NCBI GenBank assembly: GCA_027574665.1
Contig: CM050672.1
Coordinates: 8,168,001 to 8,232,000, forward strand
Reading direction: 5' to 3'
DNA: 64,000 nucleotides
From: Rhynochetos jubatus
Taxonomy: Eukaryota; Chordata; Aves; Eurypygiformes; Rhynochetidae
Each line of letters starts with the position of its first letter. The first letter of the stretch is position 1. Shown here piece by piece: positions 1-21,300 of the stretch. Position numbers and translations under genes: made by a program. The notes beneath the pieces are model-generated. The model saw only the letters and a list, made by a program, of their open reading frames with translations, ran no database searches and was not told the DNA's origin.

Positions 1-2137
1 CCGGGACCGGGCGTTTGCCCAGGCTTTGCAAGTTAATTCCTAGCAGGTGATGTGTTCCCAGAAAGTTTCTTTCCCAGCTGGGGCCTCGCCTGTCTGTATC
101 CATCCCCAGATTCCATGGGATGCAGGGAGGGCAGGTGGGAACCATCCCCACACTGGGGATGCAGGTTTCCATCCAGCACAGCCCCAATTGCTCATGGGGG
201 TGCCCGGGTGACGAGCAGGGGGGTCCGGCTCAGTGTGAAGGCACCGGAGCCTGTGGCACCCGAGGCAGGGCCACCCGCAGCGTGTCCCCGCAGGGGACCC
301 CCTGCCCAGGCACCACAGATCCCCCCTTCCCGCTCCCTGGCCGGGGTGAGAGGCACAAATCCGTGCAGGCTGGGAGAGTTCTGCCTTCTCCTCGGCTTCG
401 TGCGTCGCTGCCCGTGTAATTGCCAGCCAAATCTCGGTGGTGTCATCCCTGTCGCTGATGATGTGCCCAGCTGAAAGGCTCTGCCCTGGGATGCTCAGCC
501 AGGTCCAGTTCAGCTCCGCAGACCTGCTCGGGTATCGCCGGTCCCAGCTGTGCCGGAGGAAAGGGGCTCCATTCATAACTCAGAGGGAGAAGGATCTGGC
601 TCCAGCCTTTGCCCTTCCAGCTGGGAAGCGTCTGGGAGAGGAGCATCATCCTCTGCGGTGAAGGCAGAGCGGTGTCGGGACAGCGAGACCCCCCGGCCCC
701 TTCGGTGCTGCAGCGGGCACGTGGTGTGTCACCCCAGTTCTCCCTTCTCCCTACTCTGGATTCATCCCTTCTCCTGCTCCCTGGGGTTTCTCCATCTCCA
801 GTCTCCCCTCACGGCGTTTTTTGGGGAAGGGGTCCCCCCCATCCCCTTCTAGGCTGGGCTTTGAGCTGGGTGCTGCCCCCCACCCCACTGCGGGCATCAC
901 CAGGTTTGCAGAGCCCCCAGCCCTACGCGGCACTATCTGCGGGTTCGGTGGGTGAGCGCGTGTGTCCCCGGGCCATGCTCAGCCTTGGGGGGGCCTCGGC
1001 TCCCCCCTCCCCAGTGCTCAGTCTCTGCACTGGGTCCCCTTGGCTCGGATGGTCCTGCAGACCCCTGTCCCCCACGTCACCCCCCCCCCCATGCTCTCTG
1101 GAGCACCACTGATGGGTCCCACGGGCGTTGCTCACCATGGGGAGAGGGTGCTGGGGGGTCAGGGGGGAGGGTGCCAGGCTCATTTTTCGCTGCTGGCCTG
1201 GGCCTGGCCGCCCCGGTGCCGCCGGCGGTGCCCGGACCCCCGGTGCCGTTACGGAGCGGGCTCTGGCCCTTTGCACGCCGTCACGTGGGCCGGTGGCACA
1301 AGCCCTCAGCTTTCCATTTTTAGAATCGCTGGATCAGGGGAAAAAATGTATTTTTGGAGTTTCATTTGCTTCAGAGTCTTATTTTAAATGGGCCAAAGCC
1401 CCCCCGGTATCTTAACCCAGCTCTCGGCACAGAGAGCCCCAGAGCAGCTCCCTGGTAACTCTTCCCTGGGGCGGCTGTTCCCGGGTGGTCCCCGTCTCCC
1501 CGGTGGGTCCCCACGGTGTCAGTGATGCTGGGGACAGTCGGGAGGAGCTCTGGTCCCCTTTCTGCACGGTGTGGGACCCCCCTGTCTCCCTCCCTGCCTT
1601 TACTTAGCCGTTGCTTTGCCCAGGGAGCCTGGCACTGAGCCCCATGGCTGGTGGAAGCCCCCGTGCCTATGGGGCAGCCCGGGATGTGCCATGCCACCAG
1701 TCCAGGCGGGTCCCCATCACAGCGGGGACCAGTGGGAGCGATGATCCCTCTGGACATGGGGTTTGTGGGGGCACCACGCTATCCCAGGCCTGGCCCGAGG
1801 CTGGGCAGAGCCCACCCTGGCTGTGCCAGGGCGATGCTCAGGGGTCAGAAGGGTCCCACCACGCGCTCGGCGCCCAGGCCCAGGGCAGTGGTGCCTGCAC
1901 TGGGTACCTGGGCACCAAGGGGTGGCCCTGGGCACAGCCCTGCCTCTCACCCACGGGCACCTCGTGGGCTCCCAGGTTGCTCCATGCCACCATCTAGGGG
2001 CAAGCTGTGTCCTGGGTGGCTCGGCCACGGCCACACAAGTCTCGGCTGGTGGGGACAGGTGGCGAGCGGGGGCCGGTGCTGCAGGCTGGGCCACCCCGGC
2101 CGGCTCCGGAGCCCACCCCAACACACTCTCGTTCCAG
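1..2137 (+). other. KCNQ4: KCNQ4 intron 1 (3' part)
   Basis: GC-rich sequence upstream of the exon 2 acceptor (gttccag before 2138). I see no conserved exon, RNA gene or mobile element in it; open frames here are stop-poor noise. KCNQ4 exon 1 must lie further upstream because the N-terminus and most of S1 are missing. Confidence 0.7.
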
Positions 2138-10829
<8,692 letters not shown>

Positions 10830-12460
10830 GCCGGGAGGCAGCGGGACGGATCCTGCCGGCCTGTGGGATGGGACGCTGGGATGTGGGAGCAGCGTGGCAT
10901 CCCCCTCCCCCCTCCCCAGCCCCGAGCCGTGCCCCTCGACATGATACTTGAACCAAGTCTTCCTCTGTGGGGACGTGGCTGTTGTGGGGGGGATGAGGGG
11001 GGTCTGCGGCACCGTGGCACTGCCAGACCATGCTCCTGGGATGCTCCTTCCCGGGGGGTGAGACCCTCCTGGGGTCTTGAGTGCTCCCCAGCCGTGGGGG
11101 GGACCCCCCAGCCCTCAGCACGTACCCAGGTCCCCAGTGTGGTCCTGCCCGGTGCCCCCCCCGAGCTGAGCCGGGACCACCACGCGCTGTGCAAGGCTCC
11201 ATCTCCCCTCTGCTGCCGGCGTGGAGCCGGGGGGGTGTCGGGACACAGCCCAGTGGGGTTTCACCAGCGTTGCTCTGGGTCAGGGCAGCAGCAGGGTGGG
11301 TTCCCAGGGTCTGAGGAGCAGGGTCTGCCCCCCTCACCCCCTCCCCTGCCTGGGTTGCTCCCCACTCGGCGGCTGCACCTCTAGAAGCACAGCAGAGCCT
11401 TCCGCCTGCCCCCGCATGCCCCCAGGGCGATATATATTGGGGGGGGGGATGTATTTATGCAATAATGTCTGTATATGCAACACCCCCGGGGAGAGCCCCC
11501 CATGGGGACGTAGGCAATAAGCAACCCCCCCCCCCCCCAGCACACAGGGCTGGGTGCTGCTGCCCGGGGTGGGGGGGCTCAGGGCTGGGGGACAAACCTT
11601 TGCTGAGGGTGGGCAGGGGCTGCAGAGGACGGGGGGTGCAGGGACAGGCGATGGGCACAGCGGTCCCCACGGAGCATCCCTCCCTCGTGTCCCTGACCCA
11701 GGGGTCTCCGCTGCCGGGTCCTGAGGTGCTCAGCTTGTCCCCATGTCCCCATCCCCTCCGTGGCCTGGGGAGCACGGGCTGGGCCAGGGGGGGCAGAGAG
11801 GGGCTGTGCCACCCGTAGCAGAGCCATGGCAGCTCCTGCACTGCCCCTTCACTCCCCTGACCCCAGCTTTGGGGGGGGGTCAGGGCTGAGCCAGGCTGGA
11901 CACAATCATGGTAGTGCCAAAGTTTGCCAAGCTGGGGGAGGGTCCCGGGGGTCTCGGTGACACCTGCGTGGCTGGGGCTGGGGCTGGTGATGACCCACTA
12001 AGCCCCTCACTGCTGGTACTACCCCCCTCTGGGCTTAGGGCTGTGGGGTTTGCACCCCCCCTTCCCAAGCCCTGCTCCCAGCTGTGGGGACCCCCGCCCC
12101 CACTCGTTTCCCTGCCTCGTTAGTGCATGTGGCCAGCGCAGGCCGTGCCATTGCCTCCCCCCCTGCTCCTGCACCCCCAGCCCCCTCCCCTCACCTCAGG
12201 GGTGCCCATCACCCCGGCCGGGCTGTGGGGGAGCAGGACCCGAGGGGACGCCGCAGGTGGGCAAGCGGCGGGTGGGTGCCGTGGGTGCCCGGCCGTGGGG
12301 GCGCATGCCAGAGCTTTGTCCGCAGCCGCACACAGGAATTAGGACCTTCCCGGGGGCTGGCTGGTCCCCACAGCCCCCCCAGCCCCCCCAGCCAGCGGTA
12401 GTTACCTCACTTCATTAACTTATTAACTTATTTCTTTCATTAAAATTTGGAGCAGAGCCC
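10830..12460 (+). other. KCNQ4: KCNQ4 3' UTR
   Basis: Sequence after the stop codon with no further splice-consistent coding. It includes a short AT-rich island (11428-11475, tatatattgg to gtatttatgc) and ends in an AT-rich stretch with the poly(A) signal ATTAAA at 12439-12444. The length, about 1.6 kb, is reasonable for this gene family. The exact cleavage point is inferred. Confidence 0.6.
12439..12444 (+). terminator. KCNQ4: Candidate KCNQ4 poly(A) signal ATTAAA
   Basis: ATTAAA in the only strongly AT-rich stretch (12405-12450) between the KCNQ4 stop codon and the TINAGL1 promoter. It is the commonest variant of AATAAA. Assigned by position. Confidence 0.6.
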
Positions 12461-14790
12461 GCCTGCCGTTTCTCTCCCGGCGCTCCCGAGAGGTGGCACT
12501 CCAGCCCCACGGCCAGAGGACCTGGGTGTCCGGCCAAGGGACCCGGGTGTCCGGTCAGGGGATCCAGGCGTCCGGCCACCTCCTCGACCCCACCCAGGCT
12601 CCTCTTGAGCCATAGTCACCCCCCGACGTGGGAGTGGAGTCCCAGCCCCAGCTCGGTCACCCTCCCCGGCTCCGTGGAGTCACCCCGTGCCCCACGTTTG
12701 GCTCCATCTGTCACTTTAGAGGTGTCACTGTGTGTCTCCAAGTGGGGATGATGCTGCACTGGCCCCGGGGCCATCCCAAGGGAGGCGGGGGGCGTGGGGT
12801 AAACCCCCATCCCCAGGAGACCTCAACCCCTCGAGGCACGGCAAAGCCGTCGCCCCAGCCCCATGTGCCACGGGGATGATGTGATCCCCCAGCCTGCGAA
12901 TGTGGGGGGCTGGGGGGTGGCCCTTTTCCGCACCGCCCTGCCCCAGCACTGCCTGGGGAGGCATCCCGGGGGTCTCCGCAGGATGATCCCACCTTTCCTG
13001 GCTGCTTCTCCCCAGCAATCCCACTGCTGGCTCATCTCAGAGCACCGTGGGGGCCAGCACCTCCCTGCCCCGGCTGCACCGGCCCCGCTGCCCCCCCAGC
13101 TGTCCCCCCCCAGCTGCCCCAACCTGGGGCAGAGCCCCTGTGTGTCCCTGCTGTGGCAGGGGGGCAGCCAGGGGTGACGAACGGGTGACCCCGCACAGCG
13201 GGGACCAAGGGCACCGGCTCCTTCGCCCTTCTCCGGAGCAGGCGGCGGCGAGGGCCGTGCCAGCCTGCGGCATCGGCTCCGCTTCCCGTGGCCACGTGGT
13301 GCCCAGGTTGGACTTTGTCCGCCCCGACCTTGGCGAGGTGTGCGAGAGGCTGGCGCTCTCCGGAGCTGGGACAGGCCTGGCCGGCGGGGACAACCCGGGG
13401 GGAGGAGGGGGGGCAGGGGAACGCAGCGAGCTGTGACCCCGCAGTGCCGGCTCACTGCATCCCGCCAGGAACCACGCTTGGCACGCCGAAGGAAGAGGGT
13501 GAAGGCTCAAGGGGGGGGTGTGGGGGGGCTCGCAAGCACTTGGGCTATCGCCGCTCCCTCCGCACACAAACCCTTATCGACGTCGGGGCGTGGAACGGGA
13601 AGGGGTCAGCTCTGCCGGCAGCACCCCACGGCATCCTCGGAGGGATACCCGGACCCCGGGAGCAGACGTTGGGGATGTCCTTTTCACTGGTGGCTTTGCT
13701 TTGTCCCTGGAGGGTCTTGGGGAATTCGTGACTCACTCCGGATTCCTGTCAGTCCCGTCACGGAGCAAATACGTGAAGTTGGAGACAGTCGGACTCCAGG
13801 ACCGGACCCAGTTCCTTCCTGAGGTGCTGAGCTTGGCCCCACGCCTCGGCCGCGCTCTGCCCCAAGGCCACGCTTGCAGGAAAAGGCCCTTCCCAGTGCG
13901 TTGGCCGAGCAGCACTTGGAGGGGGGTCCCCAGCGGACGGGGCTCTTGCAGGACCCTCGTTTGGGCACCCAGAGCACGCTGGGGGTCTAGGGAGCAGGTG
14001 GTCCTTGCACCTGCTGGGTTGCGGGGCTCCCCCTGCAGCGGGGTGTCCTTGCACCCCGCTGCAGGGGGAGCCCCGCAACCCAGCAGCATCCTCCCCGTGA
14101 GATGCAGCTGGGAGCCCCCCAGCCCTTCACCCAGCTCCCACCACCGCCCAGGGAACCCCACTTCCCCCCCCCCCCCGCCTCCCGTCCTGGCTGCCATGAG
14201 GTATCTTCCAGGAATCCTTTGGCAGCGGGTGGGAGATGCTCCTCGTGGGATGGGGACAAGCCAGACCACCGGGGTGGGCACCCAAAGGCCCGCAGCGAGT
14301 TTGGATGCTGCGGTGGGGCAGCCAAGACCCCCCCCCCCCCCCCCCTCAACGTGGGGGGGAGCACCTGGCTGGGTGCTGATGCTGGAAGGGGGACACGGGG
14401 CTGAGTCCAGGTGGCAGTGGCTCCACGTGCCGGGATGTGGGATGTCCCTGTCCCTCATTCAGCTGCCCCCACGGACACCGGGGTGCTGGGAGGGGGGAGT
14501 CCCGCAGCCCCCCTCTCCCCCCCTCCTTCCCCGCACCCTACCCCGAACATCAGAGGGTTGATGGAAAGGGTGTGGGGGGGTGGCCCGGCAGGGCGCCCCC
14601 TAGTTAGTGAGGGGTGGGGGTGGCGCGGGGAGCAGGAGACGCAGCCGGGGAGACCCCCGACCCCGCGGCTATGAGCCTCGCCGAGACCCCCGACCCCCGC
14701 CCTGCCCGGCTCCTCCCGGGGAGGGGCAGCGGCCCGGCCAGATCCCGGTTGCCCCCGGCACCTCCCCGCGCCCCCCGCCCCCGGCCGGGG
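12461..14790. other. Intergenic region KCNQ4-TINAGL1
   Basis: No exon with conserved protein coding was found. It contains a short ccgggtgtccgg-type direct repeat (about 12518-12580), long C and G homopolymer runs (for example around 14167-14180 and 14330-14345) and the perfect hairpin at 14011-14086. The last few hundred bases become CpG-rich and form the TINAGL1 promoter. Confidence 0.6.
14011..14086. repeat. Perfect 35-bp inverted repeat with 6-nt loop
   Basis: Arms 14011-14045 and 14052-14086 are exact reverse complements (35 of 35), separated by tccttg. The 11-mer gtccttgcacc occurs just before the left arm (14001) and again across the loop (14045), so the hairpin is flanked by a short direct repeat. 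This is a typical mark of replication template switching. The transcript would fold into a very stable GC-rich hairpin, but nothing else supports an RNA gene. Confidence 0.95.
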
Positions 14791-14852
14791 CGTGGCTATA
14801 AGGAGCGGCGGGGGAAGCGCTCGGCGGCGGCGCGGAGCGGCGGGAGCCACAG
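14786..14852 (+). promoter_or_regulatory. TINAGL1: TINAGL1 core promoter and noncoding exon 1
   Basis: A GC-box/KLF-type motif (ggggcgtggc, 14787-14796) overlaps a TATA-like ctataag (14796-14802), so transcription probably starts near 14825-14835. A purine-rich leader then ends at 14852 in the donor cag|gtacggg. It would splice to 15340, whose exon carries the ATG. The region is CpG-rich. Exon assignment is inferred from the donor and from the known noncoding first exon of the family. Confidence 0.65.
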
Positions 14853-15370
14853 GTACGGGACAGCGGGGACGGGAGGAGGGGTCGTGCCCTGTGGGTTCTC
14901 CGGGCTGGGTCCCCTCCCCCCTCCTCACACCACTCCCGGGGTCACTCAGCGTCCTCCTGGCCCCCACGGGCTGAGACCTGGCAACTCATCGCACTGCCCG
15001 CGGCGGCTGGGAGCGGGGCGGGGGGGTTTGGGGAGCCCCCTCCCGCTGGGGTTTTGCTTCTGGAGCATAGGGTTAAGGTGTGGGTGGGTGTAGGGCCCCT
15101 CGGCCACCCGAAGAGGGGGTCCCCAGGGGGCAGCTGGTGTTTTGGGGCATCCCCCACGGGTTAAACATGAGGATTTGGAGTGTCCCGGGGGGATACAGGG
15201 TGTCCCGGGATGTGGCTCGGGGCTCGGTGGGGGCACGCTGGGTGCTGGCCAGGGTGGGCGACACGGTGGGATGGGTACAGAGCTTCCCTGTGTCCCGGAG
15301 GACCCCCCACCCCACCTGCTCACCGCCCACTCTCTGCAGGGGCTGCAGGACTGGGGACATTGCCGGTGAC

Positions 15371-18300
15371 ATGCGCCTGCTGCGGGCCCTGCTCTGCCTG
15401 TGGCTACTAGCCCAGGTGACCCTGGCTTCCCGGGCACGCACCCGCCGGGAGCTGGCCCCGGGCTTGTACGAGCACGGGGTCTACGATGCCGGGGGGTCCT
15501 ACTGCCAGCGAGGGGACGTCTGCTGCCACGGCCGCGACGACGCCTGCACCGTCCCCTACCACGACACCCTCTGCTACTGCGACCTCTTCTGCAACCGCAC
15601 CATCTCCGACTGCTGCCCGGACTTCTGGGAATACTGCCTGGGCATCCCGGCCCCCTTCCCCATAGCCCCAGGTGAGGCAGCCCCCCAGGCGGGCAAGGGG
15701 GGCTGTGGGTACCGGGGGCCAGCCCGCGGTGCTGTGTGGCCCCTCGGGGTGATGGACGCAGCCGAATCCGGCACCCCGTGCCCGTGCCGCAGAGCCGCTC
15801 CGCGCCCCTCGGAGCTGTGGAAACTCCTAGAAAGCGGTTGGGCTGCCAGAAACGGGGCTGGGAGCAGCCCGTGTCCCCTGTGCCCCTCTGTGGGGCAGAG
15901 TAGGGGCGCTGGGAGGGGGGACGCTCCATCCCGGTCACGTCTGGGGCAGGCGGATGCTGGCCTTGACTTCACCCGCCTGGCAGCGGGGGCGGGTGGGGGG
16001 CACGGGCAGCCCCCGCCACGCAGCACAAGGCTCTCTAAGAAGTCGCTGAGGAGCAGAGCCAGCCCCGGGGTACAACTGGCCCCTTTATCCCTGCCCCGCG
16101 GGGCCGGCTCTGCTCCGCAGCCCCACGGCTGACCTTCCCGGCGCCGAGCCAGCCCCGCTCCCACCCTGCGCCGTGGGGCGCGGGTGATCCCCATGGCGGG
16201 GGTGCCGAGATGCAGCCAGGCACCTGCTTGGCTTTATTTTCCCTTTGGTATTCCAACCCCCTTGGAGATGTGGGGGGTGCTGGCGGGACCCCCGAGCGCT
16301 CACCGGGGCTCTCCCGTCTCCCATCCAGGCTGTGCCCGCGCCGGCCGCAGTTATCCCACCGGAGCCACGTACCGGGAGAACTGCAACCTGTGGTGAGTGC
16401 CGCGGGGAGGGCGTTTTGGGGGGGGGGTCCTACGAACGCAGGGCCCGAGCTGGGTGGTGGGGGGGCCGCTGCCAAATTGCCTTTTGCTCTGGCATATTTG
16501 GAGCGGAGAGCCCGGGGCCTTGAGCCGCTCCCAAATTTCTGTGCATGCCTTTGTGGGAAACGCTCGCTCCGCCGGGTTAGCGCGCGGCCGAGCTGGCTGC
16601 GAGCTGCCGACGTGGGCCGGGTGCTGCTGGGCTTTGTCTGGCCACGCTGGTCCGAGCCCGGCTTGCCCGAACCTGACGGGACACGTCCGTGCCAGGCGGC
16701 CGGAGTCCGGCCCCGCAGCCCGTTGGGGAGCGAGCAGCCCCGTGTGCCCTGCGCACTCGGAGCTCGCCGTTCGCGCTAGCGAGCGGCGCGGGGTTTTATC
16801 TGGCCGTGGTGGTATTAACGGCATCTCGAGGATGGTGGGGGGGGGGAGGTCGGGCAGGCTGGGGGCGCGGGGCCGGCTCGTGGCGGCGCGGTGGGTAAGG
16901 GAGATCCAAAGGCTCCGTCTGGGGGGCGAGCGCACGTGCGCGCAGGCGTGTGCGCTGGAGGTGGCAGGGCAAAGCCCACCCGCCCCATTCCCGAAGCCCC
17001 GATGCTTCTCCGGGAATGTGGTGTGGAGGCGTGCGGGGCCGGAAGCCCCAGATCCCGGGGGGAGGCCGAGGTCCCCAAGCTTGGCTGGGTGGTCCCGGCT
17101 GTCGGGAAAGCATTCCTTCCCCACCGGCTCGGACCCTCGGGGGCTGACCCTCTTCCCCCCACACTTGGTGCCTGGGGAGCAGCAATTCCTGCTGCTTCAC
17201 CCCAGATCTTGGCCTGCCCAGCTCCTCGGGGGGGTTGGGGTGGGGTGGGGGGGCAAAGGCAATGGAGGAAGCTGAGGGTGCTGCGTGGGCACCCACCTGG
17301 CTGCACCTCGAGGTGCTCCCGTGGGAGCCTCCCAGGGGTTCGCAGCCGGATGCGGGGTCACCGGGAGCGCTCGGGGATGGGGTCGGGGGTGCGGGTGCTG
17401 CCGGCGGGATCGGGGCCAGGTCTGGGGGGACACGGCCCCGGCCTTCGCACGGCTCCTTAAAAGGGCAGAGCGTGCCGGGAGCGGGCAGGAGGGAGCATGC
17501 CAAGCATTGCTCGCTGCGCGGGGGGGGGGACACAGCCCAGTGCTCCCCAGGGGGACCTAGACCCAGCACATCACCCCCCCCCCAGCCATCCCCTGCCCCC
17601 CGTCTCCCCATGGGTGCTGTGGGCTCCTGGCTAAGCTCGCCTTAGCAGCTCACCCCTTGGGGGGGGTGGGTGGGGGGCACAGCTAGCCCTGACCCCCCCT
17701 CCCCGGGCTGGCGTCCAAGCCCCGCGCCGCTGTCTGCAGGCCTGGCTGCTTTTCAGCTGATTTGCTGTCCCATGCTCTGTCTGCCCTCCGGGCTCCTGTG
17801 GGGAGCCGGGGGGGGGGACACACACAGCCCCCAGGGCCACCCGTAGGGCTGCCCGCCAGCTCCTGGCCTGGCTTCACCCCATCCCGAACCGCAGTGGGCC
17901 CCCCCCCAGCCCCCGGTGCAGAGGCTGGCTGGCTCACCAAGGGCGTGGGAGGGGCAGCACCCACGCGGGGTCCTCCCCGGTCACCCCAGGGACACTGTGT
18001 GTGCCCCCCACCCCCCAGCTGACTGTCCCCTCTGCAGCACCTGCGGGCCGGGCGGGCAGTGGCAGTGCGAGGACCACGCCTGCCTGATGGACGGGGACCT
18101 GATCGATGCCGTCAACAGGGGCAATTTCGGGTAAGGACCGGGCACCGGGAAGGGGTCCTTCACCCCTTGGGGTTTTTTGGGGCCCCCCCCCGACCTTTGA
18201 CCATTCCTCCCACACAGCTGGAGAGCTGCCAACTACAGCCAGTTTTGGGGCATGACGCTGGAGGACGGGATCCGGCACCGCCTGGGCACCTTCCGTCCCT

Positions 18301-21300
18301 CTCCCACCGTCATGAACATGAACGAGATGCACGTGAGTCGCGGCCCCCAGCCCCCCACCATCCCCTCCAGCCCCCCACCGTCCCCTCCCAGCCCCCTCCA
18401 GGCTCCCTGGATGCAAAGGGAAACTGAGGCACGTCGAGGGTTGATCCTGATTGCCCCATGGCTTGGCCCAACGCTCACCAGCCCCTCGGCAAGGGGTGCT
18501 GCCCACCCCGGGAGGGGGCTGTGAGTGGCGGGGGGGAGGGGGCCGTGCCGGGTGGGTGCCGCGGGCAGCCCTTTGGAGACAGCAGCTCAGCAAATTCCCC
18601 CTGACAATCCCCGCGCTGCCAGTGTTGTTTTTGCTCCCGCTCCTCCGTGCCGGTTTCCCATCGGAAAGCCGGCCCCGCAGCTGCTGAGTCGGCAGAGCCG
18701 GCCGCGCCAGCGCTTCGCGAGCGGGGGTGCCTTCGCCCGTACCCCGAATCGGCGCCCCCACCCCCCCGTTCGGGGTGGGCAGGGGCCGGGGGTCCCGTGG
18801 GCGCCGGCGAGGGAGCGAGCGGTGCGCGCCCGACGCCGTGGCCTTGGCTCCCGGTTTAATTTTAGAGGGGTTTCCTGTGCCGGGACGAGCCGGGTGTCGT
18901 GGCCGTGGCCTCCCCAGGAAGGCTGAGCTGTGCGGGGCGGGGGCACCGTGTCCCCCCCTCTCATCTCCCAGAGCGGAAAGGCTGGGCGTGAGTCAACCAA
19001 CACCCAGGCCAGAGGCCACAATGAGGGGCTCGAGGCACCCAGCGCTGGGCATCTGCGGCCAGGTGGTGCCACTCCTGCTGGGGGGTCCCGGATGGAGCAC
19101 TTGGTGCTGTCTAAGGAGCCCAGATTTAGGGAGGGGTGAAGGATCTGGCCCTTCCGGGACCAGGGGGCACCCGAATCCTGGTCACACATCTCAGTCCCCA
19201 GGGGTCCTGCCCCTGCTGCAGTGGGGCTGGGGGATGCTAACGCTGGTGGGGCCCCGCAGGGGATCCGAGGATGCCCCGGGGGGTGCGGGGAGAAGGAGCT
19301 GGGGGTGGTCCCTGCGCAGCGAGGACCCCTCACGCCTCGGTCTGTCTCCTCAGATGAACATGGACTCCAACGAGGTGCTGCCTCGCCACTTCGACGCAGC
19401 CGCAAAGTGGCCCGGGATGATCCACGAGCCCCTGGACCAGGGCAACTGCGCCGGCTCCTGGGCCTTTTCCACGGCCGGTGAGACGGGACGGGATGGGACG
19501 GGACGGGACGGGGGCTAAACCCGCCGCCGCGGGGCTGGGGGAGCGGGGCAGGACCTGGGGGGAGCAGCCCCTGCTCCCTGAATCCCTGCTCCCCGAATCC
19601 CCGCTCGTTCCCAGCCGTCGCCTCCGACCGCATCTCCATCCACTCCATGGGGCACATGACGCCCGCCCTGTCCCCCCAAAACCTCCTGTCCTGCGACACC
19701 CGGAACCAGCGGGGGTGCAGCGGGGGCCGGCTGGACGGCGCGTGGTGGTACCTCCGCAGGCGAGGGTGAGCGGGGACAGGGCGGGGAGGGGGCTGCCCCG
19801 CTGCTGGAGGGGTGGGATTGGGGGGTGGAGGTGGGTGTCAAGGCACTGGTTTAACTGGGGGGGAGCACAGGGTGCGCATCCGGCACCCAGGGATGTCCCT
19901 CGGGCAGGTGGGGACTGTGGGCACCAGCCCAGGGCGGGATGGGGAGTGGGATGTGGGGGTGGCGCCGGGTGGTCCTTCCCGTCCTGATGTCCTTGTCCCT
20001 TGCCCAGGGTGGTGACGGACGAGTGCTACCCCTTCACCAGCCAGGAGAGCCAGCCGGCGGCACAGCCCTGCATGATGCACAGCCGCTCCACGGGCAGGGG
20101 CAAGCGGCAGGCGACGGCCCCCTGCCCCAACCCCCAGACCCACGCCAATGAGATCTACCAGTCCACCCCTGCCTACCGCCTCTCCTCCAGCGTGAGTGGG
20201 TCACCCCCCCGGGGCAGGGACCTGTGTGGGCAGCGGGGAGGGGCTTGGCGTGGCGTGGTTCGCCTGGGAAAGCCAAGTTGTGGAAATGAAGCCGGGCAAA
20301 ACCTGCCATGGAGCCCCCCGCCCCCGGGGGGGTTCTGCCCCGCTACGCCAAGGTGGGAGCGTCTCCTCCGCCCGGCATCACCGAGACACCCACCCGTGGG
20401 TGCTGAAACGGCCTCTGCCTGCGTCCCCCGGGGGTGGGGAGGGCAGTGCCGGGGGGTCCCGACCCCGGTCCCACCCAGCTCTGTGCTTGCAGGAGAAGGA
20501 GATCATGAAGGAGCTGCTGGAGAACGGCCCCGTGCAAGGTAGGGAGGGGGGTGGGCACCCACCCTGCGCCCCAAAAACGGGTGCTGCAATGGCTGGGGGG
20601 GGATGAAGTGGGTGGGGGAGACCCCCCTGCCTGAGATTGGTGTGGGAGGAAGCCCCCCCTGGGTGGGGCTGCATGCCTGGGCAGCCTGGAACTCTGGGCA
20701 GGTTGGGGGTGCCCACCTCCGTCACGCTGCCCACCCCCGTCACGCTGCCCACCCCCGCTGCGCGCGTTGCTCATTAACTCCGAGATTTAATCACCGTCTC
20801 GGCAGCTGCTTTTGCTTTGTTTTATGGTTTTAATCCTCCTCCAGTCCGGTCACATCGCCCCGAGGGGGACCCAGCTGCCCCCTTCCCCTCTCCTGGGTGA
20901 TGCCCCAGGTCCCCCGTGCCAGTATCTGCTGCAGTGGGGGACACAGACCCCCAGGAGCTTGGGCCCCTGGCCTGTGGCTGGGGTCCACACACCCTCTCCC
21001 TGTGGCCCCCAGACCCTTTCCCTGTGTCCCCTGTCCTGTGGCCTTCAGTCCCTCTCCCTATGGCCATGGCCCCCAGACCCTCTCCCCCTCTCCCTCCATC
21101 CCATGGCCCCCAGACCCTCTCCCTGTGTCCCATGGCCCCCAGACCCTCTTCCCTTCCTGGGGCCCCTGTCCTGTGGCCTTCAGACCCTCTCCCCCTCTCC
21201 CTGTATCCTGTGGCCCCCAGTCCCTGTCCTCCATCCCGTGGCCCCCAGACCCTCTCCTTGTGTCCTGTGTCCCCCATCCCGTGGCCCCCAGACCCTCTCC

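Noticed and set aside
14011-14086. microRNA precursor at the perfect hairpin
   Set aside because: Perfect 35-bp pairing, a 6-nt loop, very high GC and intergenic position do not fit a conserved pre-miRNA; kept only as a structural oddity.
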